Part shown: one piece after another, positions 11,290-20,510 of the stretch
Position numbering within the stretch: position 1 is the stretch's first letter
Layout of the letters: the number at the start of each line of letters is the position of its first letter
NCBI GenBank assembly: GCA_035610835.1
Contig: CM069449.1
Span: 44,102,768-44,166,767, forward strand
DNA length: 64,000 nt
Source of the DNA: Ophiura sarsii
Lineage: Eukaryota > Echinodermata > Ophiuroidea > Amphilepidida > Ophiuridae
Reading direction: 5' to 3'
Notes under the pieces: model-generated
Told to the model about the DNA's origin: nothing
What the model saw: only the letters and a program-made list of their open reading frames with translations
Database searches by the model: none
Program-made: the position numbers and the translations under genes

Positions 11290-12755
11290 CAGGGTGTATC
11301 TAAAAAATAGGACTCTCTTTCTGCGTGGATTTAAACCTTATTAAAACCACTGAACCATGACCAATTTGATTTTATTGTAAAGTACAGCTAATAAAGTTAA
11401 TATCCTGAAAAGATGAGAAAAATCCATCCTCGATTAAGGTAAGTGTGACCAATTATGTAAGTCAGCCTATTTTGTAGAATGTACAATGGTAATTCACACA
11501 ACATTGCGGTTCCGTTACCTGTATGTTATCCAACTTTCATGACCACGGATTTGATGCTTTACCCAGGGTAATAAATCAATCCCTCCTACACCATTTGTGT
11601 GATTTATTTCATACCACATGTGTCTTGCCAGCGTGCTTGCTACAATGTCCACCACTGTCCTAAGCATGGCTCAATGCTCTTTGGTCTCGGCGTAACTAGA
11701 AGCCCTATAATATTACTTTTGAAAAATGTTGTTGTTTTAAGAAATTCCAACTTCAATTTGTCATAGAAACTAGTGCTATGTCATATTTTGTAAAAACAAA
11801 AGTTCAAATTTCAAGAAAACAAATCACATGATATTATCCGAAGAGCAGATTTTAGTTTTATAACTAGCCCAAATCTGGTTGAAAGTCACCATGTGTGCAA
11901 AGTCATTAAGACTGCAGCGCGTGTGTGCTTGCTACCAGTTCCTCCGCTGCCACACTCATGGTCCCCCAGCATGCGGTCAATGGTGTTGGATGGATTTAAT
12001 CATAAATACTGGAGTTATTGGGTGGAACTTACTAATACTAGCGTCATGGCCAGTTCTACCTGTCAAACTTGGGCTCAAACTTTACATGCAACTGGAATGT
12101 AATGATAAAGGTAGAGTAACATGACAGTGGAAGATTATACATACTTAAAAGGCTAATTAAAAGGTAAATAATTTGTATTCTTTAATGCTAAATTATTCTT
12201 ATTCTTATCATGCTTATCATGCTTATGGCAGAAATTAAAGTTGACTTAATAGTCTAAATGTCTTTCTCTGTCAATTATCGGAATATAGGCACTATGATTG
12301 GTGCTTTTCTACCACAACTTTCCTACATGCTGAGGCGTTCTCATGAGAACACTGAGCAACATAGAACATGGCACAGAAGTATCCAAGCATCACATTTGTG
12401 GATTATGTATATAGCTATTAATGATTTGTGCCATAAATTAGAGGAATACCAAACTAGTCTTTGCAATTGTTATTAGTAGATGATTTACAATGCTTATGAA
12501 TGCAAAGTATTGAAATGTTAACCATGTCATGCTCTGGTTTGTATGTGTAAATCCCATTGTACAGACTAGTAAATGACATGGTTTACGAAAATTAAACTAA
12601 CGGTCTTATTTGTCATTGTATTAATCTCAGATTTTCAGGATTGTAACCTTTTTAGTTGTACTTTACAATGAAATCAAATTGGTCATGGTTCAGTGGCTTT
12701 AATAGGGATAAAATCCATGCTAAAATAGAGTCCTATTTTGTTTTGATATACCCTG
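11290..12755. mobile_element. 1466-bp TIR element with ends of about 108 bp, TA target duplication
   Basis: Inverted ends of roughly 108 bp (11290-11398 and 12646-12755) begin CAGGGTGTATC and CAGGGTATATC and share the phrase GCCACTGAACCATGACCAAT with one change. Both sides are flanked by TA (11288-11289 and 12756-12757). Ends of the form CAGGGTGTNTC with TA duplication are common in Tc1/mariner-like elements. The interior has short open frames (11879-12124, 12258-12476), but none is a recognisable transposase, so this is probably a non-autonomous or decayed copy. Confidence 0.75.
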
Positions 12756-12757
12756 TA

Positions 12758-14283
12758 TTGAATCATAAGAATATGGAATAAACTACGGCCTGTGATTTTT
12801 ATTCCTGCATGATTCCTGCAACACTTGCAACACATTAAATCCATTTCCGCGTAAGAATGGATAAGGTCTCTCATGTTTAAAGCAGTGGCTATTCCATAGT
12901 AATGGGCCGCCATATCAACCAATAGATTAAGTGTAAAATAAGTTGGGGGTATAGAGTATACAGAACAACACCTCAAAACATTCACGAACTAAAATATACG
13001 TAACTAAGGGAACAGAGGCAAGCGCATACGTGCAATAATTTAATCCAGAACTTACTCGCATAGTGGGAGAGTTCGTTGCTGTAATCTTACGCGTTTTGAG
13101 AAATACATTACTATAAACATGATAAACTACAACTGCAACTACCGTGTAAGTGAAAGTATGTCATCTAACTATGCCAGAAAGATAATCGGTTGTGGTGTTT
13201 TAATGAGTAAAGGATAAAGACAGGCGTCTCAAAAGTGGTGTGGTGTTTTAAAAACAATCGAAATGACTTTTCAGTTGGTGAGTTGGTGATTCTTCAAGAT
13301 GAAAGTTGTGAGAGTATTATATGGATGACACTTGTTTAAGATTGTTAGCTGTTCAGACAAATGTTTACATTGAACATCAACAATATCACTCAATTACAAA
13401 GGTTTTTATAAGTGTAGCTCCTTCATAAAAGTATTTATTTTAATTCCTGGTTTGAAACAATCAGTTAGGTATAAGGGTGTGTGGCATTTGAACAGTATCT
13501 TGATTGCTCTCCTATCTATTAGAGAAAGGGAATAGTTGGATTATTGCTAATTTCTTTAATATGGGAAACCGGGGCGTGTTTGCCCTTTTTTCATTTGAAG
13601 TGGTCTAGAGACATAAATTTTAAAGATTGTATGGACTTATCGACATTATGTGAAAGATTGATATCGTGGCATGAGTAAAGTATAAAAGACAGGCGTCTCA
13701 AAAAGGCTAACTTGACCATATCTGGGGAAGGTTCAATCCTGTATGATCCAATACAAAATCATAATCAAATAAATGTCTATGGAGAATGTGTCCCATCCGT
13801 ATAGCGCAATATTAAGTGCATTGGTTTATACAACGCATGCCTAACAATGACGGATTCAAAATCCATAACCAACCACCATACCATCCAACCTAATGATAAC
13901 TCATATTAAAATAATTGTCTATGAATATATTTAGAGATAAAAAATAATATCAAAAATGGAATTAAATTCACTTTTGTGATGTCAAACTGGTTTTTGGTTG
14001 ATAATTTGACAAAACGTTATACGGTGATTGATCTGCCACGTTTAATACTGTGGGAAACTTGCAACAGATTGCTTTATCTATTGCGTGTTCGCCAAATTCA
14101 ACCAGTGGCCTGCGCCGGGCGTACACGCCCCAGTTTCCCCAGCAACAAACTAAGAGCTACTAAGGGACCTCATGGTCAGAGTCCGTCGGTACCACTATAT
14201 GAGCTTGTTGGGTAACACTACGTCACATCTACTCGATACAAGTTTCATTTAGGCTCTCAGTATCAATTCGACATAGGTCTTAC
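12758..14283. other. Non-coding stretch (intron 3' of the signal-peptide exon)
   Basis: On the minus strand this lies downstream of the 14284-14412 exon, so it is intronic if that gene is real. It contains the direct repeat noted at 13205 and 13673. I found no exon joining phase 0 to phase 1 here, although a short one could be missed by eye. Confidence 0.45.
13205..13703 (+). repeat. Direct repeat pair around GACAGGCGTCTCAAAA
   Basis: GAGTAAAGGATAAAGACAGG followed by CGTCTCAAAA at 13205-13234 recurs at 13673-13703 with one substitution and one added base. The pair is about 468 bp apart in the same orientation. Confidence 0.6.
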
Positions 14284-14412
14284 CTGAATTTCCACGTCTG
14301 TAATACGGTTTCCATACTTCTTATTGGATTTTGCTGAGACCTCTATGCCACCAATATACAGAAGAATAACTGCGACGCCTATAGCGAAACGTAACCATCT
14401 ATTGAGTGCCAT
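14284..14412 (-). CDS. First coding exon with signal peptide, secreted or membrane protein
   Basis: The ATG at 14412 (context ACAATGG, with A at -3 and G at +4) opens a 43-codon exon ending at a perfect donor, ATTCAG|GTAAGA, in phase 0. The encoded N-terminus begins MALNRWLRFAIGVAVILLY: a short basic region, a hydrophobic core of about 14 residues and a likely cleavage near VSA-K. The remainder, up to TDVEIQ, is polar. The open frame can be extended upstream only through a GTG, so the ATG is the natural start. A TATA box and initiator lie just upstream. The gene runs leftward, and the IgGFc-type exon at 81-1304 is the next convincing exon on this strand. However, that exon begins in phase 1, so at least one linking exon (phase 0 to 1) would be needed. 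The link is plausible because IgGFc-type proteins are secreted, but it is unproven. Confidence 0.6.
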
Positions 14413-14420
14413 TGTCTGAC

Positions 14421-14454
14421 TGATTTGTTCAACAATAATTCTCACTTATTTATA
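14421..14454 (-). promoter_or_regulatory. TATA box and initiator of the signal-peptide exon
   Basis: On the minus strand TATAAATA (14454 down to 14447) lies 33 bases upstream of the A of TCAGTC (A at 14421), which matches the metazoan initiator. This would leave a 5' leader of only nine bases before the ATG at 14412. The spacing is right for a focused TATA promoter. The start site is predicted, not measured. Confidence 0.5.
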
Positions 14455-14682
14455 ACCATAAGTGAATAGTTATCCACCTAAACGCTAAGTGTTATTGAAA
14501 TTTATGAGACAAAATAATACGTCCATGTCTGAGTGATAGTTTAACAATATTGTCACGTCAAACATGTAATCATTTGTGAAAATGAGATTAGGTAACAGTT
14601 GTTCCATAATCATAAGTAAATAGTAATCCAACAAAAACTACATGTTTTATTGAATTTTTGAGATAAGAAATGTGGTCGATTT
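14453..14682. repeat. Direct repeat in the promoter flank
   Basis: About 72 bp starting at TAACCATAAGTGAATAG (14453-14525) recur at about 14608-14682, starting TAATCATAAGTAAATAG and sharing ATCCA, TGTTNTTGAA and TTNGAGA blocks. The pair lies just upstream of the TATA box on the minus strand. Confidence 0.55.
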
Positions 14683-14933
14683 TCATTTAATTGTCTATTG
14701 CTCGGATATACACTATTTTCAGGGTTAACATCCACCAAATTGAGAATGGGTTTTAATAAATATGACTCTTTTTCAAGTCGGTTTTTGAAACAATTTGTCT
14801 GCCATTTCTCGGTCATTTAACACAAATAGGCCCTTGGCTAAGAAATGACTGGCAAAATTTACAACTTTCAGTTGGTGTATAGTTGAGCCTAAAAAGGGTT
14901 ATTTTTAACTATCTATTTTAAGCGTGTATTTAC

Positions 14934-15594
14934 CAGTCAGCTGTAGAACGGGGCCCCGTTTCCATTGAGGGCGCTCTAAAACGACGGGTGTGCGTAACCA
15001 AGGTAACACACACCCGTAAATTTGCGCAATGATTGAATTTAAATCGCCTTTTACACCATCTGCATAAAAATTAACTATCCGTCGAGTTAAGGGCAGCATA
15101 AGGTACCAGAACTCCTTGCGACATCCAGTTCGATGATTTAATTTAACTTTTGGCCCCAACATCACACGACACAAGCTATATTATGTCTTTTTTGACCAGT
15201 TTGCTGCGAAGAGACCACCATTTTCTAAATGAGATTACATCATTCTATAGAATTTTTAGGGTAAGTGTGATAATTTTTACATTAATATAAGCCCTATAGT
15301 ATTCAGGAGTGATGCCTATGTAACTGTTATCTCTGTGATAAGATAGTTATTACGTTGTTTAAAATCGGCAAAATCGGCTTTTTATGAATTTTGAAAATAA
15401 CTGTGACGTGAGGCCGTTCCCTTGGAAACGCAGTCCCGTTCTCAAGCCCGCCCTCTATTGAAAAGTGTTTTTTGTTCGTATCCAGCGGGCGGCGGACTTC
15501 CGTCACTTGATGAATCGCCGTGTAAAAATGACGGCAATGCGTCACTAAAAAGAGCGCCCTCAATTGAAACGGGGGCCCCTTCTACAGCTGACTG
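14934..15594. mobile_element. 661-bp TIR element with TTTAC flanks
   Basis: The left end CAGTCAGCTGTAGAA and the right end TTCTACAGCTGACTG are inverted copies. The repeat extends inward for about 50 bp through GGGCCCCGTTTC and TTGAGGGCGCTCT with few changes. The flanks carry a 5-bp direct repeat, TTTAC (14929-14933 and 15595-15599). No transposase is seen. A 5-bp duplication with CAG ends does not match a superfamily I can name with confidence. Confidence 0.75.
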
Positions 15595-15599
15595 TTTAC

Positions 15600-16818
15600 T
15601 ATTCTAATACATGTGTGTGTATAATAGGCCCATATACCAGGATTTTCAACACAAATGGGTAGCACCCCCCCCCCCCCCCATTTTTTGTTTCTCTCATTAC
15701 GCTCGCAAACGTGTTTTCTTTGTGTGGGGTGTGGGGGGGGGGGGGGGGATTGGGGGATGAGGGAAGGGGCTGCTGGCGGTTACGGGCTTTACATTAGAAC
15801 TGGTACATAGGCCTTTACGTGTGTGTACATAATGGTACATATAATGTGTTTTACTGTTAATGTAATATTATAGTACGTTTAGTTTTTCTTGTGTTTTAGT
15901 CTAATAAAGCAAACCTTATTTGTTTTGTGTACACCTAACACAAAGGTTTTTCACCAGGTGCTACATGTAGATGCCATTTTATTCCACATATTATGATCGT
16001 TTCAAGAATCTTAAACGGGCACTTAATTCTCAAAATGTTGTATAAGTTTATCAGGTTTATTAAAATGAAAATTGATAATGCGTAATAACCCCAACAAATG
16101 TTGTTTGTCCGAATCAGACCTACCTTAATTTTGAAAACTGACAAAAACTTGTTACTGCACAAAATGAATACATACCCTTGATTTGGAAATTCAAGAAAAA
16201 AAGGTTTTGTTTTTCTTTTTGAATTTTGCTTTCCGGAAATACACTAAACTATTTTTTTAAAAATATTTACTCTTCTAAACTGTCTTAAAGCATGAATGAA
16301 CCAATTTAATAGTTAAATGTTCCCATTCACATCTTTAGCAATTGTTACACATCTTTTGAAAATGTGATTTATAAAATAAATAAAAAATCCGACCTACCTT
16401 TATATTAGGATGGGATCTAATGGAAAACAATTATTTATTCTATTTGGGGGAGAGGGAGTGGGGGTGGAGGGGGCGGGGGGGGGGGGGGTATAAAGGAAGA
16501 GACAATGAAATGAGCGGCGACTCTTGATCCATGATCGTTTCGTCAATACAATTACAATTACGTAAGCGTGATTCGGACTTGTGTGCATGGCACAGGATCA
16601 CACGTCAATGGAAACGTTGTGTGCGCACGATGTTTGCATTAGATTAAGGACGACATCCTCAATAATAATAGGAGTCCGGCTGCGAATTTATTTACCGTAA
16701 ACAACATTTAGATTGAAACTTATATACATGTATACGTGTTTGTGCACATGTACTTACATTACATATTACATCCTTTGTCGAAAAAATATCAAACAAGGTT
16801 AATACGCAAATTTCTACG
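15600..16818. other. Non-coding stretch with poly-C and poly-G runs
   Basis: Holds C15 (15665-15679), G16 (15733-15748) and G14 (16475-16488) set in purine- or pyrimidine-rich surroundings. The short proline-rich minus-strand frame at 16.4-16.6 kb is a translation of the G tract and not a gene. No other feature is seen. Confidence 0.5.
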
Positions 16819-16889
16819 ATACCGGGATTCGAACAAGTAACCTTTCAATCATGGGCCCTGTTCGCTAGCCATCAAACCACGAGGAGTTG
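16819..16889 (-). ncRNA. tRNA-like sequence, left arm of an inverted pair
   Basis: Read on the minus strand it contains CGTGGTTTGATGGCTAG (A-box-like) and TTGTTCGAATCCCGGT, a good B-box (GTTCGAATC). It resembles the tRNA-like sequence at 17656-17725. It does not fold as a clean tRNA, so a tRNA-derived repeat is more likely than a working gene. Confidence 0.45.
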
Positions 16890-17253
16890 GCCGCCAGCGA
16901 TTGGAATTTTAATAACAATGATTTTTACGGAATAAAGCTAATCTGTTTTAACAATATAATGTAATGCAATAAAACGTGTGTAATTCGAATATGTATAGCG
17001 TCCCTATAGCGTACAGCGAGCTTTCTGAGAACTACGCCCGAGCTATGATGTTATCATTACGCAATTAAACTAGCCTATCCAAATGTTGGTTACGGTTAAT
17101 TATTTCGTATCCCGTGAAGCATTATATCTGTTCGTAACCAAGTGAGGCATATTGCAACATCGTAGCTAGTGCGCAGTTCACTAAAGATTCACTCTAGGCT
17201 ATCCAGATTCATCTTACGCATATATTATTGTATTATAAAGTAAACATGATATT

Positions 17254-17545
17254 AAAAAGGGGACACTTTGTGTGGGTAGCCATGGGTTTTCCCTTTTCGT
17301 AAATGTTTCAATCTCTCAATACGCCTTATTGTGGGTGAATTTATGCATAAAAACTCGTATAGAATCTTGAAACGTGCCATATTTTTTAAAACATAATTTT
17401 TGTGAAATGTGACTATTTGGGAAAAGCAATAATTATATTGAAATGGAGAAACTTTCTTTGGGTAGCCAAGAGTTTTTGCTTTTCATAAGTGTTTCAATCT
17501 CTCAAAACGTTCAATTGTGGGTAGAGTTATGTAAACAAACGTGAT
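17254..17545 (+). repeat. Direct duplication of about 100 bp inside the inverted pair
   Basis: A block containing TGGGTAGCCATGGGTTTT and AATGTTTCAATCTCTCAA at about 17254-17350 recurs at about 17440-17545, with a period near 186 bp and scattered substitutions. Confidence 0.65.
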
Positions 17546-17655
17546 CAAATGTTAGGGGGGAATTACTTTTTTGACCCCTTTATGTAAGTGTAAACAGATT
17601 GGCTTTATTCCGTTAAAATTCATATCGATTCAAATTCCAATCGCTGGCAGCCAAC

Positions 17656-17725
17656 ATCTCGTGGTATAATGGTTAGAGCTGACATCTCATACACTGAAGG
17701 TATCTGGTTCGAATCTCTTTACGGC
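17656..17725 (+). ncRNA. tRNA-like sequence, right arm of the inverted pair
   Basis: Contains TCTCGTGGTATAATGGTTAG (A-box-like TGGTATAATGG) and TCTGGTTCGAATCTC, a close match to the B-box. The spacing suits a Pol III type 2 promoter. The stems are imperfect, so it is probably tRNA-derived and not a functional tRNA. Confidence 0.5.
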
Positions 17726-17880
17726 AGAATGTTGTGCAACAAATTGGTTTGACTTTTTTTTAAAGTTGAAACATGTGTAAGTCCAAGTGTTTTGCATGAT
17801 TGCATTATTGCAACAAGTAATTGGATCCAACGAAAAAATTAGCTGGCTTGGTTACGAAACAAAAAAATCGCGCCCGGTTA

Positions 17881-17914
17881 GCCTCTTGTGTACGGCCTCC
17901 CCTGCACAAGAGGC
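17881..17914. repeat. Hairpin, 10-bp stem
   Basis: GCCTCTTGTG (17881-17890) pairs exactly with CACAAGAGGC (17905-17914) across a 14-base loop. Function unknown. Confidence 0.7.
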
Positions 17915-18155
17915 GTGCCGGCGCCCATTATCATTGTGGATGGTCTACTATTAGTTCTTTATCTTACATATACGTTGCAACACGGTATACAATGGTACAA
18001 ATAAAGATAATAATTTATTATTGGTATATATTAATGTTCTTAAAGGGGCATTAAGAGATGTTGTTGAGGCAGCGCCCTCAATTACAAAAATATATGATAA
18101 AGACTGGGATTTGTATATTTTTACAATTGTATTACATGTATGAACTTACACCTGT

Positions 18156-18242
18156 AAGCAAAGATAACTCAAAATATATTTTGTCAAATTTTGTCATACT
18201 AGTTTTATTATAATCCTAATGCAATTCCCTAGAAACTTCCTC
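18156..18242 (+). repeat. Left partner of a long-distance inverted repeat (about 87 bp)
   Basis: This segment, with GTCAAATTTTGTCATACTAG and AATGCAATTCCCTAGAAA, is found in reverse orientation at 21030-21118 with few differences. About 2.8 kb separates the two arms. They may be two copies of one dispersed repeat or the ends of an old large element. Confidence 0.75.
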
Positions 18243-18260
18243 TTTTTTGTCTTTTCTTTT

Positions 18261-18352
18261 TGAAATATCGACCAAAACGTGCCAAAAATGTGATTTGTTA
18301 CCTCCAAAATCATGAAAATCACATTTTTGGCAGTTTTTGGTCAATATTTCCA
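18261..18352. repeat. Palindrome with arms of about 37 bp
   Basis: CCAAAAATGTGATTT (at about 18280) has its exact complement AAATCACATTTTTGG about 20 bases further on. The symmetry continues outward through CGACCAAAA/TTTTTGGTC and GAAATAT/ATATTTCC. It should form a strong hairpin. Confidence 0.8.
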
Positions 18353-18364
18353 AAATTATAAAGA

Positions 18365-18400
18365 CTAGCGGGCACCAGCGCTTCGCGCTGGACCCGCTAG
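18365..18400. repeat. GC-rich palindrome CTAGCGGG...CCCGCTAG
   Basis: CTAGCGGG-CA-CCAGCGC pairs with GCGCTGG-A-CCCGCTAG around a TTC loop. It lies 12 bases after the 18261-18352 palindrome. It is very GC-rich against an AT-rich background. Confidence 0.85.
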
Positions 18401-18477
18401 AAGATTTCACGGGGAATAAGTAAACAAAGCGTACGGAAATTTGATACAATAATATCAAGAACATGTCCTATACATGT

Positions 18478-19080
18478 ATACATAATCCAGACGGGGCCCT
18501 AAATAATCCAAATATCGCAGGTGATTTTGATAATCCAGGTTATACATTGCCTTAATCTAGGTAGGCCTACGTTTGTGTTTCCAAATACCTATGTAGGCCT
18601 CCCATGAGACCTGAAATGCAGGTACCCGTTGTCCCATTATATCCAGGGACCCCATAGGCCTAAGCCCTACCCCCTAATCCAGTTACCCCAGGTGCCCTTA
18701 ATAATGCACTGGATACCACATAATCAAGGTAGGCCCACTGCCTTACTTTATCATAGTCAAGTAAATTAAACGCGGGTGCCGAAGATAGCGGACAGTATAA
18801 GTCATATCACAATAGGCAGAGGTCAGTAATATCAAAGCGTTATAAATGTTTATATAAATATCAATCAAGAGTATGTCCTTAAATAATTCAGGTACTAAGG
18901 TGCCCTTGATATAATGTAAGTAACATGGTGCCCTTAATAAACCATGAGCCTAGGCCCAATGTGCTCTTAAATAATACAGATACCCAAGATCTTAATCCGA
19001 GTAGGCCTACTCCATCAACGTGTTCTTAATACCCCCAGTTATACTCCTGTCAGCGTATGTATCTACCTATTTTGTACCCC
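18478..19080 (+). repeat. Degenerate array of CCCTTAATAATCCAGG-like words
   Basis: Same word family as 6285-6535: GGTGCCCTTAATAAT, CCAGGTACCC and TAGGCCTAC recur irregularly. The array is more decayed at its right end. No coding content. Confidence 0.65.
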
Positions 19081-19191
19081 AAATAATAAAAAGTTGAATT
19101 TTAATGTCAAAATTGAAAGTTACTTAAAATTAGCTTTTAAATGTCTCCCCCGATTCTTTTATTGCCCTGCCACCCCGTTTTCCTCCTTTAA

Positions 19192-19562
19192 AGGTATATT
19201 ATGTGATCTTTCCATGGAACGCCCTGAACATCGAGAAGAAAAAAATAAAGCAGATTTTCTTGCAGATTTACATTTCTGATCATAAATCGTACATACATTC
19301 CAAGTTACAGGGCGATACGATCCTTAATTACTTCAAAATCATGGTTTTAGAGTGAAAATAAATTGTCGGATATCCGACAACTTATTTTATTCTAGTCTAA
19401 ATTCACTCTAAAATCATGATTTTGAGGTAATTAGGAATCGTATCGCTCTGTAACTTGGAATATATGTACGATTTATGATCAGAAATGTAAATCTGCAAGA
19501 AAATCTTTCTAAAAAAATCACGAATAGAGGGCGCTCTCTGGAAAAGATCACATAATATGCCT
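19192..19562. mobile_element. 371-bp foldback element with TTAA target duplication
   Basis: Two arms of about 165 bp are near-perfect inverted copies, beginning AGGTATATTATGTGATCTTT on the left and AGGCATATTATGTGATCTTT on the right. The centre holds an 18-bp perfect palindrome, TTGTCGGATATCCGACAA (19363-19380). TTAA flanks both ends (19188-19191 and 19563-19566). TTAA duplications are known for piggyBac and Kolobok transposons; this would be a non-autonomous relative. Confidence 0.8.
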
Positions 19563-19569
19563 TTAACAT

Positions 19570-20510
19570 TTGGTGCTGGTGCAAGTGTCGCCACTGCCCA
19601 TATGCACATACTGTATCCAGGTAATTCAGTAGGCCTACGTTCTGAGCGTTATAGTTTTATAGTCGGTCGTTTAGTTTTATGGTCGGCGGAGTCTATCATC
19701 AAGATCACTTGTACCAATCCACGCTTGTACTTGAGCACAATGTGTGCCATCCGGGTTTTGTTTGGCCTATTTACATTAAATACATTATTCCTCCAATAGG
19801 CATGTGGGGCCTTAACGTATAGTATATGTAGTCCCTTTATCATGTTTGCTGTGTTCTATAAAGCCTCCCCCGAGATACTACCTGAGTGTACACCCTTAAA
19901 ATCCAGTTATCACAGGTGGCCCACCTGCGCATAGTATATCCAGGTAATTTGAGACTCGTTTTATAGTGAACCCCGTAATCCAGATACCACGGATGCCCTG
20001 AATAATCCAGACACTCTATAATAATCATGATAATGTACCACACGTTCCGTTTATCCAGATGCCCCATGTGCCCTTATATCCAGATTATCAAGTAAGGGAA
20101 GTGCGGAGAGGAGGAGGTGGCTTTAGGGTACACTATTAGAAAAAGGGTGCTTCAGAGGGGTTCTTGGCTGTCCCGTATAATGGTTTAAAGGTTCTTTGAT
20201 TTTAAAGGCCCCAAAAGGTTCTGTTTGAAAGACCAATGTTTGCCCATATTTTGCCTATTTTGAACCTTAAAATGGTTCTTTTTGGAACCTTTTAAGGTGA
20301 TATAAAGGGTTCCATACGGGACAGCCAAGAACCCCTGAAGCCTGAAGCATCCTTTTTCTAAGAGTGTACGGACTGCGGCCTGCTTTCACTTTGCTCCGTT
20401 ACAATGTGCACGGTTTGCGCCACAAACGCGTACACTTTTTGTCTGCGTCATTACGTGTGCGCCGAACCACGTGCGCCATGTTATACGCGGTCGCGCAGCA
20501 CAACATAGAA
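19570..20510 (+). repeat. Dispersed repeat segment matching 6650-7440, with a further degenerate array
   Basis: Blocks at 19655-19830 and 20380-20500 match 6.7-7.4 kb in the same order. Between them lies another stretch of CCAGGTACC/CCCTTAATAATCCAG words (19862-20090) and the inserted element at 20131-20366. Confidence 0.55.
20131..20366. mobile_element. 236-bp TIR element, TA target duplication
   Basis: The ends CACTATTAGAAAAAGGGTGC and CACTCTTAGAAAAAGGATGC (right end read on the minus strand) are inverted copies. They continue inward with GGGGTTCTTGGCTGTCCCGT, and the centre is made of GGAACC/GGTTCT words. TA lies at 20129-20130 and 20367-20368. The ends resemble those of the 33215-34163 element (CACTCTCAGAACAAAGG), so the two may be related families. 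Confidence 0.8.

Larger units (their letters stand above)
16819..17726. repeat. Inverted repeat pair, arms of about 130 bp each carrying a tRNA-like end
   Basis: The left arm is about 16819-16951 and the right arm about 17594-17726. Shared blocks read outward from the centre are AGATTNGCTTTATTCCGT, AATTCCAATCGCTGGC and CCAAC-TCTCGTGG, then the tRNA-like part. The spacer is about 640 bp and holds the duplicated block at 17254-17545. This is either two tRNA-derived elements inserted head to head or one large foldback element. Confidence 0.65.

Noticed and set aside
11879..12476. Transposase of the 1466-bp element
   Set aside because: No DDE/DDD motif spacing or helix-turn-helix could be recognised in these short frames.
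14413..14445. Upstream extension of the signal-peptide frame
   Set aside because: It would begin at a GTG, not an ATG, and overlaps the predicted initiator. The ATG at 14412 has a strong context.
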